A DNA stretch of 64,000 nucleotides from Fibrobacter succinogenes (GCF_902779965.1 NZ_CACZDK010000002.1:1-64000); one strand, 5' to 3'; shown: positions 33,063 to 42,875, counted from the first letter of the stretch. Made by a program: numbers and translations. The notes: generated by a model from the letters alone, not told the origin.

Positions 33063-34196
33063 CTATTTTAATGATTGTAGCATTAATGTATCAAGATTTC
33101 TTTTTTCATCCCAAATTCCAAATCCAGCTCCGTTCATACCCCATAAGGTGTAAGAAATATTGTATTCCTTCATTACGTCAACAATATCTTTAAACCATTG
33201 ATAGCGTAAAGAATCAGGCATGGTTCGTAAACAGCCGAATTCTCCAAGATTAATTGGAAGATTATATTTTTGTGCAAACTGAACTACTGTTTGTACCTCT
33301 TTTGATATATAATCCTTTCCGTAGTTTTCTTGTGTGAATTGGAACTTGCTTTGGAGTGAATCTGGAAGTTGCTTGTATTCTTCTTCGGTCAATAATTTTC
33401 CTGGATAGTGGATGGGACCTTTGTAAAAAGCGTATTTACCCCAAGGCGCTTTGTAGTGTGTAAATAGGCTTGGCCTATAATAATGAAGCGTAAGAACAAG
33501 ATTGGAATCATTTGGTGGAATATCTAAATATTTAAAGGTCCAAGTTTGGTTTCCACGATTTGAACCCACGAATAGGACTCGTTTAGGTTCTTTTTCTCGA
33601 ATAAAGCTTATCCATGGATTTATAACATTGTTCCACAAAAAATGTTTTTTATCTGGAGCTGCGGGTTCGTTTAGGCATTCGTAGGCAAGAGAATCCGTTG
33701 AATAGTTCGAAAAGGCATTTTGTAGTTTTTCCCAAATTTTTAGGAATTTTTTAATCTCTAAATCGGATTCAAATAGCTGGTTGTCTTCTCTTTCGAATGT
33801 GTGATTCCGTGTTTTATGAAGATCTATGATAACTTTTAATCCGTTTTTTAAGCAAAAATCCGTTCTATCGATTAAAATGTTCTTTACGTTTAATCGGTAG
33901 TTCAAATTTTCATCAAATAAGTTTGCTTCGCTGATTGGGATTCTGACATGGTCAAAACCGAGCTCTTTTAGTAAGAGGATTTTTTCATGTGTGACAAGTG
34001 TGTCTATTCGAATGGAATCAAGAGTTCCAGCTTCGAGCCATTCGTTAAGGTTTATTCCTTGTTTAATTTGAAAAGATTTTGTCGGTTTAATAGGGGCCTT
34101 TTCGCTGTTCGCGTAAACGAATGCTATACCGATAAAGATTGCTAGAACTACAGTGCCTAGTAAAAATTTGTTAAAAAAATTTTTAGCGGAGCGCAT
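33063..34196 (-). CDS. Membrane-anchored GH5 glycoside hydrolase inside the polysaccharide cluster
   Basis: 377 residues from ATG 34196; this start overlaps the wzy stop by 14 nt, and an upstream start at 34235 would overlap it further. One N-terminal membrane segment at about 11-29 (FLLGTVVLAIFIGIAFVYA). A GH5/cellulase-A barrel follows: QGINLNEWLEAG, FDHVRIPISEANLF, IIDLHK, the acid/base Glu177 in LNEPAAP, and the nucleophile Glu319 in LGEFGC. The enzyme should face the periplasm. Its place between wzy and acyltransferase genes suggests that it trims or releases the polymer made by the cluster, as BcsZ does for cellulose, rather than feeding on plant fibre (inference). Confidence 0.85.
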   Translation of the reverse strand: MRSAKNFFNKFLLGTVVLAIFIGIAFVYANSEKAPIKPTKSFQIKQGINLNEWLEAGTLDSIRIDTLVTHEKILLLKELGFDHVRIPISEANLFDENLNYRLNVKNILIDRTDFCLKNGLKVIIDLHKTRNHTFEREDNQLFESDLEIKKFLKIWEKLQNAFSNYSTDSLAYECLNEPAAPDKKHFLWNNVINPWISFIREKEPKRVLFVGSNRGNQTWTFKYLDIPPNDSNLVLTLHYYRPSLFTHYKAPWGKYAFYKGPIHYPGKLLTEEEYKQLPDSLQSKFQFTQENYGKDYISKEVQTVVQFAQKYNLPINLGEFGCLRTMPDSLRYQWFKDIVDVMKEYNISYTLWGMNGAGFGIWDEKRNLDTLMLQSLK

Positions 34197-35526
34197 ATTG
34201 CTTTTTGGGAGGTGGTTGATATTTTGAAATGGCAAAGAAAGCAGAAATGATGAAAAATGACCATGTATTTTGAATGCCTGTAAGCAAAATAGACAGGAAA
34301 TAACTAGAGAAATACCCTAACCATAAAAGGAATTTGTCTTTGGTGACGTGCTTGAATATCCATTTTGTGAATAAGTATAAACTGAAACAAAAGCATATAA
34401 AACCGAGTATTCCTTGCTCTACTATTTTTTGGAATAGAACACTTTCAAAACCATACATACTATTGAAAGATGACGAGGAAAAATATTGAATGGAATTAAA
34501 GCCAAGCCCACCAATGGGATTACCTGAAGCGATGCTTAATGTCGTTTCAAATTGTTCAGAACGCATGGAAATATTGCTTCCATCTATATTGGCTGCATCG
34601 CTATAAGAATTGTCCCAAAAGAAAAGTCCTGATTCAATGTATTTTATATAACCTGCTGTATATTGATATTCCTGTAGTGGTTGTATTAAAATGAGAAATG
34701 AGGCAAAAGAAACGATTAGGTATTGAAGAAGCTTTTTTTTCTTGATAGAGATTAAGTAAAAAGAACAGATGCAGCAAAGAACTACTATGGATGTTCGACT
34801 TCCTGAAAAAAGAATATTAGAAGTCGCTAGTATAATAAAAATGTATTTGATAACTTTGTTTTTTATGCAATCTCTGTAAATTAGGAATAAGGATAATAAG
34901 ACACCCCATAATTGCCCCCATGTTAATGGATGTTCCAGTGTTCCTGAAATTCGGCCGGTTAACCCACCGCGTATTTGTTCTAAGAAAAAATCAAATCTGT
35001 TCTCTCCTACGTATATGAGTGATATGGTATCTATATAGGGGTTTAGTTTTGTAATATATACAATTATTCCATAAATTCCGGCAAAAATCGCTGTGTAGAA
35101 TAAAATATTTATGTGTTTTGTGTTGAAATTTTTAAATGCGTAATAAGCGAAAATGACGTAAGGAATTTCTTGGCTTAATGTTTTTAAGAATGAAAAAATT
35201 TGAAAATCAAAAGGCGTTGCATCAGATGATAGCAGAATCAAAAAGAAGGTCGTAGAATACGTAAAGCCTAAATATATGAGTAGACCTTTGGGAAAATAGA
35301 CTCTAGCCGTTTTTTTTTCTATAAAGGCTTTATTCAAGAAAAATGATATAGTTAGCGCTATTAAGAGAAAATCGTTAATTGCAATTGATACCGGACCTGC
35401 AACGAAGCGCACAAAAGGAGGGAATAGAATTTTTGCGCACAACGAAAGCAAAAATCCGAAACTGAAATTTCGAATACACGCGAATACAATCAGTGAAATA
35501 ATAATGTCTATAATTATTATAACCAT
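34183..35526 (-). CDS. wzy: O-antigen polymerase / ligase-type membrane protein (Wzy)
   Basis: 447 residues with about 11-12 predicted membrane segments and a large periplasmic loop (about 270-340) between late helices, the usual shape of Wzy and WaaL proteins. A GSRTSIVVL motif in the cytoplasm-proximal region is typical of this family. With Wzx in the same operon, the Wzy role (polymerising lipid-linked repeat units) is preferred over ligase. Sequence similarity in this family is low, so the assignment rests on topology and context. The last residues YALR overlap the start of the GH5 gene. Confidence 0.8.
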   Translation of the reverse strand: MVIIIIDIIISLIVFACIRNFSFGFLLSLCAKILFPPFVRFVAGPVSIAINDFLLIALTISFFLNKAFIEKKTARVYFPKGLLIYLGFTYSTTFFLILLSSDATPFDFQIFSFLKTLSQEIPYVIFAYYAFKNFNTKHINILFYTAIFAGIYGIIVYITKLNPYIDTISLIYVGENRFDFFLEQIRGGLTGRISGTLEHPLTWGQLWGVLLSLFLIYRDCIKNKVIKYIFIILATSNILFSGSRTSIVVLCCICSFYLISIKKKKLLQYLIVSFASFLILIQPLQEYQYTAGYIKYIESGLFFWDNSYSDAANIDGSNISMRSEQFETTLSIASGNPIGGLGFNSIQYFSSSSFNSMYGFESVLFQKIVEQGILGFICFCFSLYLFTKWIFKHVTKDKFLLWLGYFSSYFLSILLTGIQNTWSFFIISAFFAISKYQPPPKKQYALR

Positions 35527-35532
35527 AAATAA

Positions 35533-37056
35533 CTAATTAGCACCTTTTCGTTGTATTTTTTTTATTAAGTAATCTCGATCTCCCGTATCTACGCCTATCA
35601 AAATGATGATAGCTAAAGCGACACTCATCAGCAAGCCGCTTTTGGCACATACTGAAATATATATATTATCAAATACAATGAGTTCCTGAATTACAAATCC
35701 AACTCCCAAACAGATGGCACTTACTATAATTATGGGCGAAAGAGATTTTATAAAGAAGAGTTTTAAACCAAAGTGATAATGTCTATTCATTTCCCAAACG
35801 GTATATAAGGAGTAAATTAGGCTTAAAAATGCGACAAGGATAACCGGAATAATGGGATTTGCATCGATTTTTAGTAGTACGTACGAAATTGGTAGGGCAC
35901 TAAGTGTTATCAGGCGTCCGTAAATTTGAATATTCTTTATTTTGCCTGTGGCTAGCGATGTGTCGTTAAATGGTCGACTGAATACGGTAAACAATGTTTC
36001 AAATACAACAACCTGGGTAAATATTTTGGTGTATTCAGGAACTTCGCCTAACCACAATTGCAGGATGTTTTTTGTTTCGAATAGAAACGGCATAGCAATG
36101 ATTAACATTACGTAATAAATGTATTTAGTCGCTTTCATTGCAAGCAGGAACATTTCCTGGATTTTGTCCTGTGCATACATTTTTGTAATTTGGGGTCTTA
36201 CAGCTGTATCAAGATTTGTACCGAATTGTGCTATAATTCGATCGAGTTGCGTTGCTAGGGCTTTGGCTCCGTTTATTGCTGGTCCGAAAAACATGTTCAT
36301 TACAATGTTAATTCCGTGCTTTCCTAAGGCCCAGGATATAACGCCGAACGAGTTTATACTAATGAAAGATGTTAGTTGCTTGAATATTTGCTTGTCGAAG
36401 TAACCTTTAATGCGTGTTTCCTTGTACTTTGACAGACAAAATACAATGTAAATTAAGGCAACAATCGTGTTGATGCAAAGGAGTAAAACCCCGTAGTAAA
36501 TTAGTTTGTCGAACGTTGTGTTCTGGATGATTGCGTAACAAATGGCTAGTTTTGAAAATCCCTCAAAAATGCTTAAATAGGCGTAAAAGGACATTTGCTC
36601 TCTTGCTATAATGTCGCTTTCAAAGCAAATTTTAACGAACTGTATTATTAGTGATATTATGGATAAGTGAAATACTATTAAGGCCGCGTCCAGTCTATCT
36701 GGTGAAATTACAAGCTTTTTGTAAATTAGCCATAATCCAATGGGCTCAATAATTAAAGCTGTAATTAGAGCAAATGCTAAATGCAGAAAAAAACTTTGGG
36801 AAAAATACTGGTTTGTATATTTGTTGTCATTTCGACCTAGACCAATGTTGATAAAGCGCTGTGTTGAGTTGGACAATCCTGACGATACGAAATCGAACAT
36901 TATAATGATTGATCCGACGACATTATATATTCCTAAGTCATCTACTCCTAAAGCCTCAAGTATCTTTCTTGTTGTAAAAAAACCGATGCCCATTAGAAGG
37001 AACATGCGGATATACAAAAAAAAAGAATTTTTGAGTATTCTGTTGGAATTTGACAT
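35533..37056 (-). CDS. wzx: Polysaccharide flippase (Wzx/MATE-like)
   Basis: 507 residues with 12-14 hydrophobic helices and the N-terminal RILKNSFFLYIRMFLLMGIGFFTTRKILEALG typical of Wzx (in parts), followed by DDLGIYNVVGSIIIMFDFVSSGLSNSTQRFI (in parts). Flips lipid-linked oligosaccharide across the inner membrane. Six bases separate it from wzy. AT-rich. Confidence 0.9.
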   Translation of the reverse strand: MSNSNRILKNSFFLYIRMFLLMGIGFFTTRKILEALGVDDLGIYNVVGSIIIMFDFVSSGLSNSTQRFINIGLGRNDNKYTNQYFSQSFFLHLAFALITALIIEPIGLWLIYKKLVISPDRLDAALIVFHLSIISLIIQFVKICFESDIIAREQMSFYAYLSIFEGFSKLAICYAIIQNTTFDKLIYYGVLLLCINTIVALIYIVFCLSKYKETRIKGYFDKQIFKQLTSFISINSFGVISWALGKHGINIVMNMFFGPAINGAKALATQLDRIIAQFGTNLDTAVRPQITKMYAQDKIQEMFLLAMKATKYIYYVMLIIAMPFLFETKNILQLWLGEVPEYTKIFTQVVVFETLFTVFSRPFNDTSLATGKIKNIQIYGRLITLSALPISYVLLKIDANPIIPVILVAFLSLIYSLYTVWEMNRHYHFGLKLFFIKSLSPIIIVSAICLGVGFVIQELIVFDNIYISVCAKSGLLMSVALAIIILIGVDTGDRDYLIKKIQRKGAN

Positions 37057-37084
37057 GTTGAGCAGTTCTGTTTTTATTTGATAA

Positions 37085-37822
37085 TTATTGGTTGATCGCC
37101 TTGTTATTCTTGTGAGCTAGCCATTCTCTAAAAAACATTACTGGAAACCAAAAAAAAGCTTTTAAATAACGTTTGCGTGTATGTTTTTCTTTGATTATGC
37201 GATACACAAAACGTAAATCCAGAATATCAAATATCCGCGGATAATAAATAAAGCTTGACATTGATGTTTGGGATATAAAGCCCCCGCAAGTGAATGCGAT
37301 ACCTTCATAGTAGGCTTCTTTCAATCGCGAAAGAAATTTCTCTTGATTTATCGCGCCCATCCCGCAGACCACGAAATTGGGTTTTGTGATTATGATTTTT
37401 TGAATTTCAGAATCAATATCTTGAACGCTGTTGAAATAACCGTTACGAGTTCCTGCGATAATCAATTTAGGATAGTGTTCTGTAAAAGACTTCATTGCTT
37501 GATTAATTTCGTTTGGCATCCCGCCTACGAAATAAATGGTTTTATTGTGGTCTATTGCATATGCAAACAATTTTGGCGCTAACGAAGTCATGTCGAAACT
37601 GCATCGTTTAATTCGCTTATGGTAAAGAATGGTTATTGCGATTGCAAGAAATCTGCCATCTATAAATATTCCGTCAAAATTATTATATAAATCCTTGTTT
37701 TGAATAGCTTCCAAATACGATACAGGGTTAAGGAATGTATATATTTTCCCTTTTTCTTCAAAAATATTCGGGTTATTGGGATCTGTTTCTATTATTTTCT
37801 TTATAAGCTTTGGGATAGGCAC
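37085..37822 (-). CDS. WecG/TagA/CpsF family glycosyltransferase (GT26)
   Basis: 245 residues. Family pattern: NFDGIFIDGRFLAIAITI near residue 50, IYFVGG with an alpha/beta core, GTRNGYF, PNFVVCGMGAINQEKFL and a C-terminal YRIIKEKHTRKRYLKAFFWFP. Enzymes of this family transfer a ManNAc-type sugar to lipid-linked GlcNAc, an early step in repeat-unit or wall-polymer assembly. The first acidic motif is divergent. First gene of the AT-rich cluster. A hairpin CCCCTTTG...CAAAGGGG lies upstream. Confidence 0.82.
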   Translation of the reverse strand: MPIPKLIKKIIETDPNNPNIFEEKGKIYTFLNPVSYLEAIQNKDLYNNFDGIFIDGRFLAIAITILYHKRIKRCSFDMTSLAPKLFAYAIDHNKTIYFVGGMPNEINQAMKSFTEHYPKLIIAGTRNGYFNSVQDIDSEIQKIIITKPNFVVCGMGAINQEKFLSRLKEAYYEGIAFTCGGFISQTSMSSFIYYPRIFDILDLRFVYRIIKEKHTRKRYLKAFFWFPVMFFREWLAHKNNKAINQ

Positions 37823-37874
37823 TATACAAGTCCTTTAAAAGGGGGAGATTATATACAACAACCCGTCAGCCCCT

Positions 37875-37896
37875 TTGCAAGGAACCTTACAAAGGG
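37875..37896. other. Inverted repeat at the edge of the AT-rich cluster
   Basis: CCCCTTTG (about 37875) pairs with CAAAGGGG (about 37896) across a 12-nt loop, between the WecG-like gene and the epimerase gene. It marks the point where base composition changes. No T-tract, so not clearly a terminator. Confidence 0.4.
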
Positions 37897-37963
37897 GTCT
37901 GTTAATTCGCAAATTATAATTGTATAATATCATTGCGATATACTCCATTTTCAATATTAATAA

Positions 37964-39052
37964 TTATTCCCCTCTCCCATACCACCCGGCATACCATTCT
38001 GCAAACTTTCTTAGCCCATCCCTGAGTGGGGTGGCGGGTTTGAATCCAAAATCGGCCTCTAGTGCGCTCGTGTCGGCGTAGGTCACAGGCACATCACCTG
38101 GTTGCATGGGCACGAGTTCCTTGTGCGCTTCGAAGTCGTAATCGGCGGGGAGCACTTTCGCGCGGACGAGTTCTTCTTGGAGGATGGTCACGAAGTCGAG
38201 CAGGTTTTCGGGGTGATTATTTCCGATGTTGTAAACCTTGTAGGGCGGGAGCGGTAGTCCGTCTTCGCCGTTCTGCTTTTCAGGGGCGTGCTGCATCACG
38301 CGGACGACGCCTTCGACGATGTCATCGACGTAGGTGAAATCGCGCTTGCACTTGCCGTAGTTGAAAATCTGGATGGTCTTGCCGGCCTTGAGCTTGTTGG
38401 TGAAGCCGAAGTAGGCCATGTCTGGGCGGCCGGCGGGTCCGTAGACGGTAAAGAAGCGTAGTCCGGTGCTTGGGATGTTGTAGAGTTTGCTATAGGCGTG
38501 CGCCATGAGTTCGTTGCTCTTTTTGGTGGCAGCGTATAGCGATACGGGGTTGTCCACTTTATCATCGGTGGAGTAGGGAACTTTTTTGTTGCATCCGTAC
38601 ACGCTGGAGGAACTTGCGTAGACGAGGTGTTCGAGTTCGCCTTTGCCCGCGCCCTTGCGGCAGGCTTCGAGGATGTTGTAAAAGCCGATGAGGTTGCTTT
38701 GAATGTAGGCGTCGGGGTTTGTGATGGAGTAGCGAACGCCGGCTTGGGCGGCGAGGTTCACGACGACGGCGAAGTGGTACTTTTCAAACAGATTATCGAG
38801 GGCGGTCTTGTCTGCGAGGTTCGTTTTGACGAAGGTCCATTTTTTGTTTTTCTCGGTCGCAAGTGCTTCGATTTCCTTGAGGCGTTCATGCTTGATGTTT
38901 ACGTCATAGTAGTCGGTGATGGAATCGAGCCCGACGAGCTCGGTGCAGGAGTAGCTGTTCAGCAACTTCTTACAGAGATTGCTTCCGATAAAGCCTGCGG
39001 CTCCTGTCACAAGGACTGTTTTTCCATCTAGAATAACGTTTTTATCAAGCAT
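37964..39052 (-). CDS. UDP-glucuronate 4-epimerase (extended SDR)
   Basis: 362 residues. Rossmann motif TGAAGFIGSNL, LDSITDYYDVNIKHERL (the DxxNxYY-type motif of GlcA epimerases), SSSSVYG with catalytic Ser, YAATKKSNE with catalytic Tyr and Lys, and GLRFFTVYGPAGRPDMAYFGF. Interconverts UDP-glucuronate and UDP-galacturonate, directly using the product of the adjacent ugd gene. GC content is normal for the chromosome, in contrast to the cluster downstream. It supplies uronic acid donors to the glycosyltransferases. Confidence 0.9.
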   Translation of the reverse strand: MLDKNVILDGKTVLVTGAAGFIGSNLCKKLLNSYSCTELVGLDSITDYYDVNIKHERLKEIEALATEKNKKWTFVKTNLADKTALDNLFEKYHFAVVVNLAAQAGVRYSITNPDAYIQSNLIGFYNILEACRKGAGKGELEHLVYASSSSVYGCNKKVPYSTDDKVDNPVSLYAATKKSNELMAHAYSKLYNIPSTGLRFFTVYGPAGRPDMAYFGFTNKLKAGKTIQIFNYGKCKRDFTYVDDIVEGVVRVMQHAPEKQNGEDGLPLPPYKVYNIGNNHPENLLDFVTILQEELVRAKVLPADYDFEAHKELVPMQPGDVPVTYADTSALEADFGFKPATPLRDGLRKFAEWYAGWYGRGE

Positions 39053-39222
39053 TTATATTCCTTTTTACACTAACCCAAAACACCTATATTAATGAACCTT
39101 TACTGGATGGGGCTATCGCCCCTACCCTTTGGCTCGGTCATGCCCAAGCTTGCTTGGGCGCGACTCTCGCCTTCTGGGTAGTCTTCACTTCACTGCGTTT
39201 CGTTCAGGATGACGCGTGTGGC
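39053..39222. repeat. Repeat-bearing spacer between epimerase gene and ugd
   Basis: Holds GGCTCGGTCATG at 39131, the palindrome CCAAGCTTGCTTGG and CGACTCTCGCCTT, a partial copy of the family found at 63.6-63.9 kb, plus small GC hairpins (GGGGCTATCGCCCC). A piece CACTGCGTTTCGTTCAGGAT resembles common dispersed intergenic repeats. Confidence 0.5.
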
Positions 39223-40569
39223 TTAGCACCCAATCGCAGAGTATTCGAATCCGGCTTCGGCGAGTTCCTTGGCGTCGTAGATGTTGCGGCCATCGATGAT
39301 GAGGGCATTCTTCATCGACTTCTTCATTACGCCGAAGCTTGGCATGCGGAACTGCTTCCATTCGGTCACGAGGAGGAGTGCGTCTGCATCGAGCAGCGCT
39401 TCGTACATGTCCTTGCAGTAAACGATCTGGTTTGCAATTGCCGCAGCGTCATTTCGCGCAGCCATTCTACGCTTGCATTCATTCATGGCAACCGGGTCGT
39501 ACACGCGGACTGTCGCTCCGGCTTTCACGAGCAGGTCGATGAGCACGAGGGCAGTGGCTTCGCGCATGTCGTCCGTTTCTGGCTTAAAGGCGAGACCCCA
39601 CATGGCAATGGTCTTGCCTTTGAGGTTCGCTTCGCCGCCGAAGCGTTTCGCGAGTTTGTTGAAAAGGACGGTCTTCTGGTATTCGTTCACTTCTTCGACG
39701 GCTTTTAAAACGCCCATCTTGTAGCCGTTCTTCTCGGCGGTCTTGATGAGGGCCTTCACGTCCTTCGGGAAGCAACTTCCGCCGTAGCCGCAGCCCGGGT
39801 AGAGGAACTTGCTGCCAATGCGGGTGTCGCTACCGATGCCCTTACGGACCATGTTCACGTCGGCGCCTACGAGTTCGCAGAGGTTTGCGATGTCGTTCAT
39901 GAAGCTGATGCGGGTCGCGAGCATGGAGTTCGCTGCGTATTTGATCATTTCGGCGCTCGGGATGTCCGTGAAAATCACGCGGAAGTTGTTGAGCATCATC
40001 GGACGGTAGAGGCGGGTCATGAGTTCCTTAGCCTGTTCGCTTTCGACACCCACGACAACGCGATCGGGTTTCATGAAGTCCGTGATGGCGCTGCCTTCTT
40101 TCAAAAATTCCGGATTGCTTGCAACGTCGAACGGAACGTTCACGCCACGCTTGTCGAGTTCTTCTTGAATGGCTGCCTTGACTTTTTTTGCGGTTCCTAC
40201 TGGGACGGTGGACTTGGTCACGAGAACGGTGTATTTTTTGATGTTCTGGCCGAAGGTGCGGGCAACGGCGAGCACGTATTGCAAGTCGGCGGATCCGTCT
40301 TCGTCTGGGGGCGTTCCCACGGCGCTAAAGACCATTTCTACATCGTCAAGAATGCTGGCAAGATCGGTTGTAAATTTGAGGCGGCCTTCGCGTTGGTTGC
40401 GGAGAACCATTTCGTCGAGGCCCGGTTCGTATATAGGGATTTCACCTTTTTGGAGAGATTCGATTTTAGCTTGATTCACGTCGACGCATGTCACGTTGAC
40501 GCCCATTTCGGCAAAGCATGTGCCGCTGACAAGTCCTACATATCCTGTTCCAACGATTGCGATATTCAT
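39223..40569 (-). CDS. ugd: UDP-glucose 6-dehydrogenase
   Basis: 448 residues. NAD-binding IVGTGYVGLVSGTCFAEMG, IYEPGLDEMV, STVPVGTAKKV, substrate-binding NPEFLKEGSAI, EMIKYAANSMLATRISFMNDIANLCE (in parts), and the catalytic Cys in YPGCGYGGSCFPKDVKAL. Oxidises UDP-glucose to UDP-glucuronate. First gene of the minus-strand polysaccharide operon, 170 nt ahead of the epimerase that uses its product. Confidence 0.96.
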   Translation of the reverse strand: MNIAIVGTGYVGLVSGTCFAEMGVNVTCVDVNQAKIESLQKGEIPIYEPGLDEMVLRNQREGRLKFTTDLASILDDVEMVFSAVGTPPDEDGSADLQYVLAVARTFGQNIKKYTVLVTKSTVPVGTAKKVKAAIQEELDKRGVNVPFDVASNPEFLKEGSAITDFMKPDRVVVGVESEQAKELMTRLYRPMMLNNFRVIFTDIPSAEMIKYAANSMLATRISFMNDIANLCELVGADVNMVRKGIGSDTRIGSKFLYPGCGYGGSCFPKDVKALIKTAEKNGYKMGVLKAVEEVNEYQKTVLFNKLAKRFGGEANLKGKTIAMWGLAFKPETDDMREATALVLIDLLVKAGATVRVYDPVAMNECKRRMAARNDAAAIANQIVYCKDMYEALLDADALLLVTEWKQFRMPSFGVMKKSMKNALIIDGRNIYDAKELAEAGFEYSAIGC

Positions 40570-40790
40570 AAAAATCCTTGATAATATTTGTTTTAATAAT
40601 CGTAAAGAAATGTAACAAAAATATCATGTAAGTTGCTGTCCGTTGGGATTATATTGAAGGACTGTTGGGTGTATTTGCAATTTCTCACAATTGGGTACAG
40701 CTGTATCCAGTTTTTGCTTTAGATAAGGGGCGTTCCATTTTATTTCGCGATATATTATATAATGACAAGTAATGGAAAGGAGTGTGCCTT

Positions 40791-42653
40791 ATGCAGCTTA
40801 AATTTGGTTTGAAACAGTTTATCCCTCTCGCGGCGACTGTGCTTTCGCTCGCTACGGCTGCGACCGCCGCAACTGCTTACATCAACCAAGTCGGTTATCG
40901 TACTTCGGATCCGAAGGAATTTGCCTTGACCGAAGGAAATGGTGATATCGAAATTGTAGATGCTGCAGGCCAGACCGTTCTCAAGGTCTCTCCGAAAGCC
41001 GCTTCTTATTGGAATCCCGGTGCAGTGAATGTGCAACTGGTTGATATTTCTGAATTGAAGACTCCGGGAACCTACAGCATAAAGCAAGGCGGTCAAGTTC
41101 TGCGTTCGGACTTGAAAATTGCAGATAAAGTTTTTGAAGATGTCGCCAAGGCTTCGCTCAAGTGGTACTATTATCAGCGAGCATCCATGGCTTTGGAAGA
41201 AACGTATGCGGGGCAGTGGAAACGCGCTGCGGGCCACACGAATGCAACTGTGGAACTTCATAAATCTACAGGTGCTTCGGGAACAATCCAGTCGAGCAAA
41301 GGTTGGTATGATGCTGGCGACTATGGCCGCTACATTGTGAACTCGGGCATTACGACTTACACGCTCCTTTCGCTTTACGAACATTTCCCGGAATACTTCA
41401 ATACGTTCAAGTGGAATATCCCGGCTGAGGGAACGCTTCCGGATTTGCTTGCCGAAATCAAGTACAATCTTGATTGGATGTTGACGATGCAAGCGTCTGA
41501 TGGTATGGTCTACCACAAGCTTTCAACGCTTCAGTTTCCGGGCGATGTGATGCCTGTGAAAGATACGGAAAAACTTTATGTTATCGGTAAAGGAACTGCT
41601 GCGACGCTTGATTTTGCTGGCGTGATGGCTGCTGCATACCGTGTGTATAAGCCGTTTGATGCAACGTATGCAACTCAATGCCTTGAAGCGGCCAAGAAGG
41701 CTTATGCTTGGGCTCTCCAGAATCCGAAAGTTGCTTTCTACAATCCGATGGATGTGGCTACAGGTTCTTATAGCGATGGCGAATTCTCTGATGAATTTGC
41801 TTTTGCTGGCATGGAATTGTTTATCTCTACAGGGGATGCTTCGTACAAGCCGGCGATTGATGAAAATAAAATAAATATTGTCCCGGCATGGCCTGAAATG
41901 TACGGCCTTGCGCTTTATGGTGCTGCGACTCATGCGACTGAAGTGGGGGCCGATGCCGAAAAAGCTAAGTCGATGCTTTTGAGTTTTGCAAATGAATTTG
42001 TCCATGAATCATCGAAAGGTTTTGGCGTTGTAATCTCGAACGATGATTTTGTCTGGGGTTCCAATGCTGTTGCTGGCAATCAGGGCGTATTCCTCCTTTA
42101 TGCTTACTACATTACGGGCGAGCAGAAGTATTACGAAGCCGCCAAAAAGGTATTGGATTATTTGCTTGGAAAGAATCCTCTTGACATGTCTTTCTTAACT
42201 GGTTTTGGAACGAAGTCGCCGATGATGCCGCATCATCGCCCGAGTACAGCGGATAAAATTACACCCCCTATCCCGGGAATGCTCGTGGGTGGTCCACAGC
42301 CTGGTGGTGAAGATATTGGTTCGCAGTCTTGGGAATGCAAGGATTACAAGACGGGGGTTCCTGCGACTTCTTATATCGATAACCGTTGTAGCTATGCTAC
42401 AAATGAAGTGGCGATTAACTGGAATGCTCCATTTGCATATGTTGCTAGCGCGCTTGAAGCATTGAATGCTGGCTACGCCCCGTCTTTTGCTGTTCCGGGT
42501 GTTGCTAAGGGTGGCACTTCGGCAATCAGGCCTTCGATTGCGAGAAATCGCGTGTCGGTGGAAAAGGCTCCGCGTCTGCGCTTTGACGATCAGAAAGTAT
42601 TCATCGAAAAGAACGACAAGCGCTTTGACCTTAAAGGCCACCGCGTGAAATAA
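40791..42653 (+). CDS. Secreted GH9 endoglucanase (first of tandem pair)
   Basis: 620 residues from ATG 40791, chosen because AAAGGAG ends 8 nt upstream. Signal peptide about 1-26 (LAATVLSLATAATAA), an N-terminal Ig-like CelD_N domain (AYINQVGYRTSDPKEFAL), then a GH9 (alpha/alpha)6 barrel. Catalytic features: GWYDAGDYGRYIVNSG with the two aspartates, MPHHRPS with the active-site His, and the acid Glu in CSYATNEVAINWNAP. The C-terminal tail is FIEKNDKRFDLKGHRVK, nearly identical to that of the next gene, and may be a sorting or anchoring tag. Cleaves beta-1,4-glucan outside the cell. No serine linker, unlike its neighbour. Confidence 0.94.
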   Translation: MQLKFGLKQFIPLAATVLSLATAATAATAYINQVGYRTSDPKEFALTEGNGDIEIVDAAGQTVLKVSPKAASYWNPGAVNVQLVDISELKTPGTYSIKQGGQVLRSDLKIADKVFEDVAKASLKWYYYQRASMALEETYAGQWKRAAGHTNATVELHKSTGASGTIQSSKGWYDAGDYGRYIVNSGITTYTLLSLYEHFPEYFNTFKWNIPAEGTLPDLLAEIKYNLDWMLTMQASDGMVYHKLSTLQFPGDVMPVKDTEKLYVIGKGTAATLDFAGVMAAAYRVYKPFDATYATQCLEAAKKAYAWALQNPKVAFYNPMDVATGSYSDGEFSDEFAFAGMELFISTGDASYKPAIDENKINIVPAWPEMYGLALYGAATHATEVGADAEKAKSMLLSFANEFVHESSKGFGVVISNDDFVWGSNAVAGNQGVFLLYAYYITGEQKYYEAAKKVLDYLLGKNPLDMSFLTGFGTKSPMMPHHRPSTADKITPPIPGMLVGGPQPGGEDIGSQSWECKDYKTGVPATSYIDNRCSYATNEVAINWNAPFAYVASALEALNAGYAPSFAVPGVAKGGTSAIRPSIARNRVSVEKAPRLRFDDQKVFIEKNDKRFDLKGHRVK

Positions 42654-42712
42654 TCGAATGTTCCCGACGAGGGATCTTCTTAAACGAAAAATTTCCATAT
42701 TCATAGAATGCA

Positions 42713-42748
42713 AAGCGACGCCCTGGTTTCGGGGCGCCGTTTTTTTTG
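42713..42748 (+). terminator. Intrinsic terminator between the GH9 genes
   Basis: GACGCCC pairs with GGGCGCC (one mismatch) around TGGTTTCG-like loop, followed by eight T residues. Confidence 0.75.
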
Positions 42749-42875
42749 TGAAAAACGTTGCGTGAACACTTGCTACAGTATTTTTAGAATTGCATCGGCA
42801 AAGGGTAGTATATTTCCCGTAACGGCTCTATATTATATGGGGTAAATTCAAGCACTTTTTAAAGTGAGGATGTTT

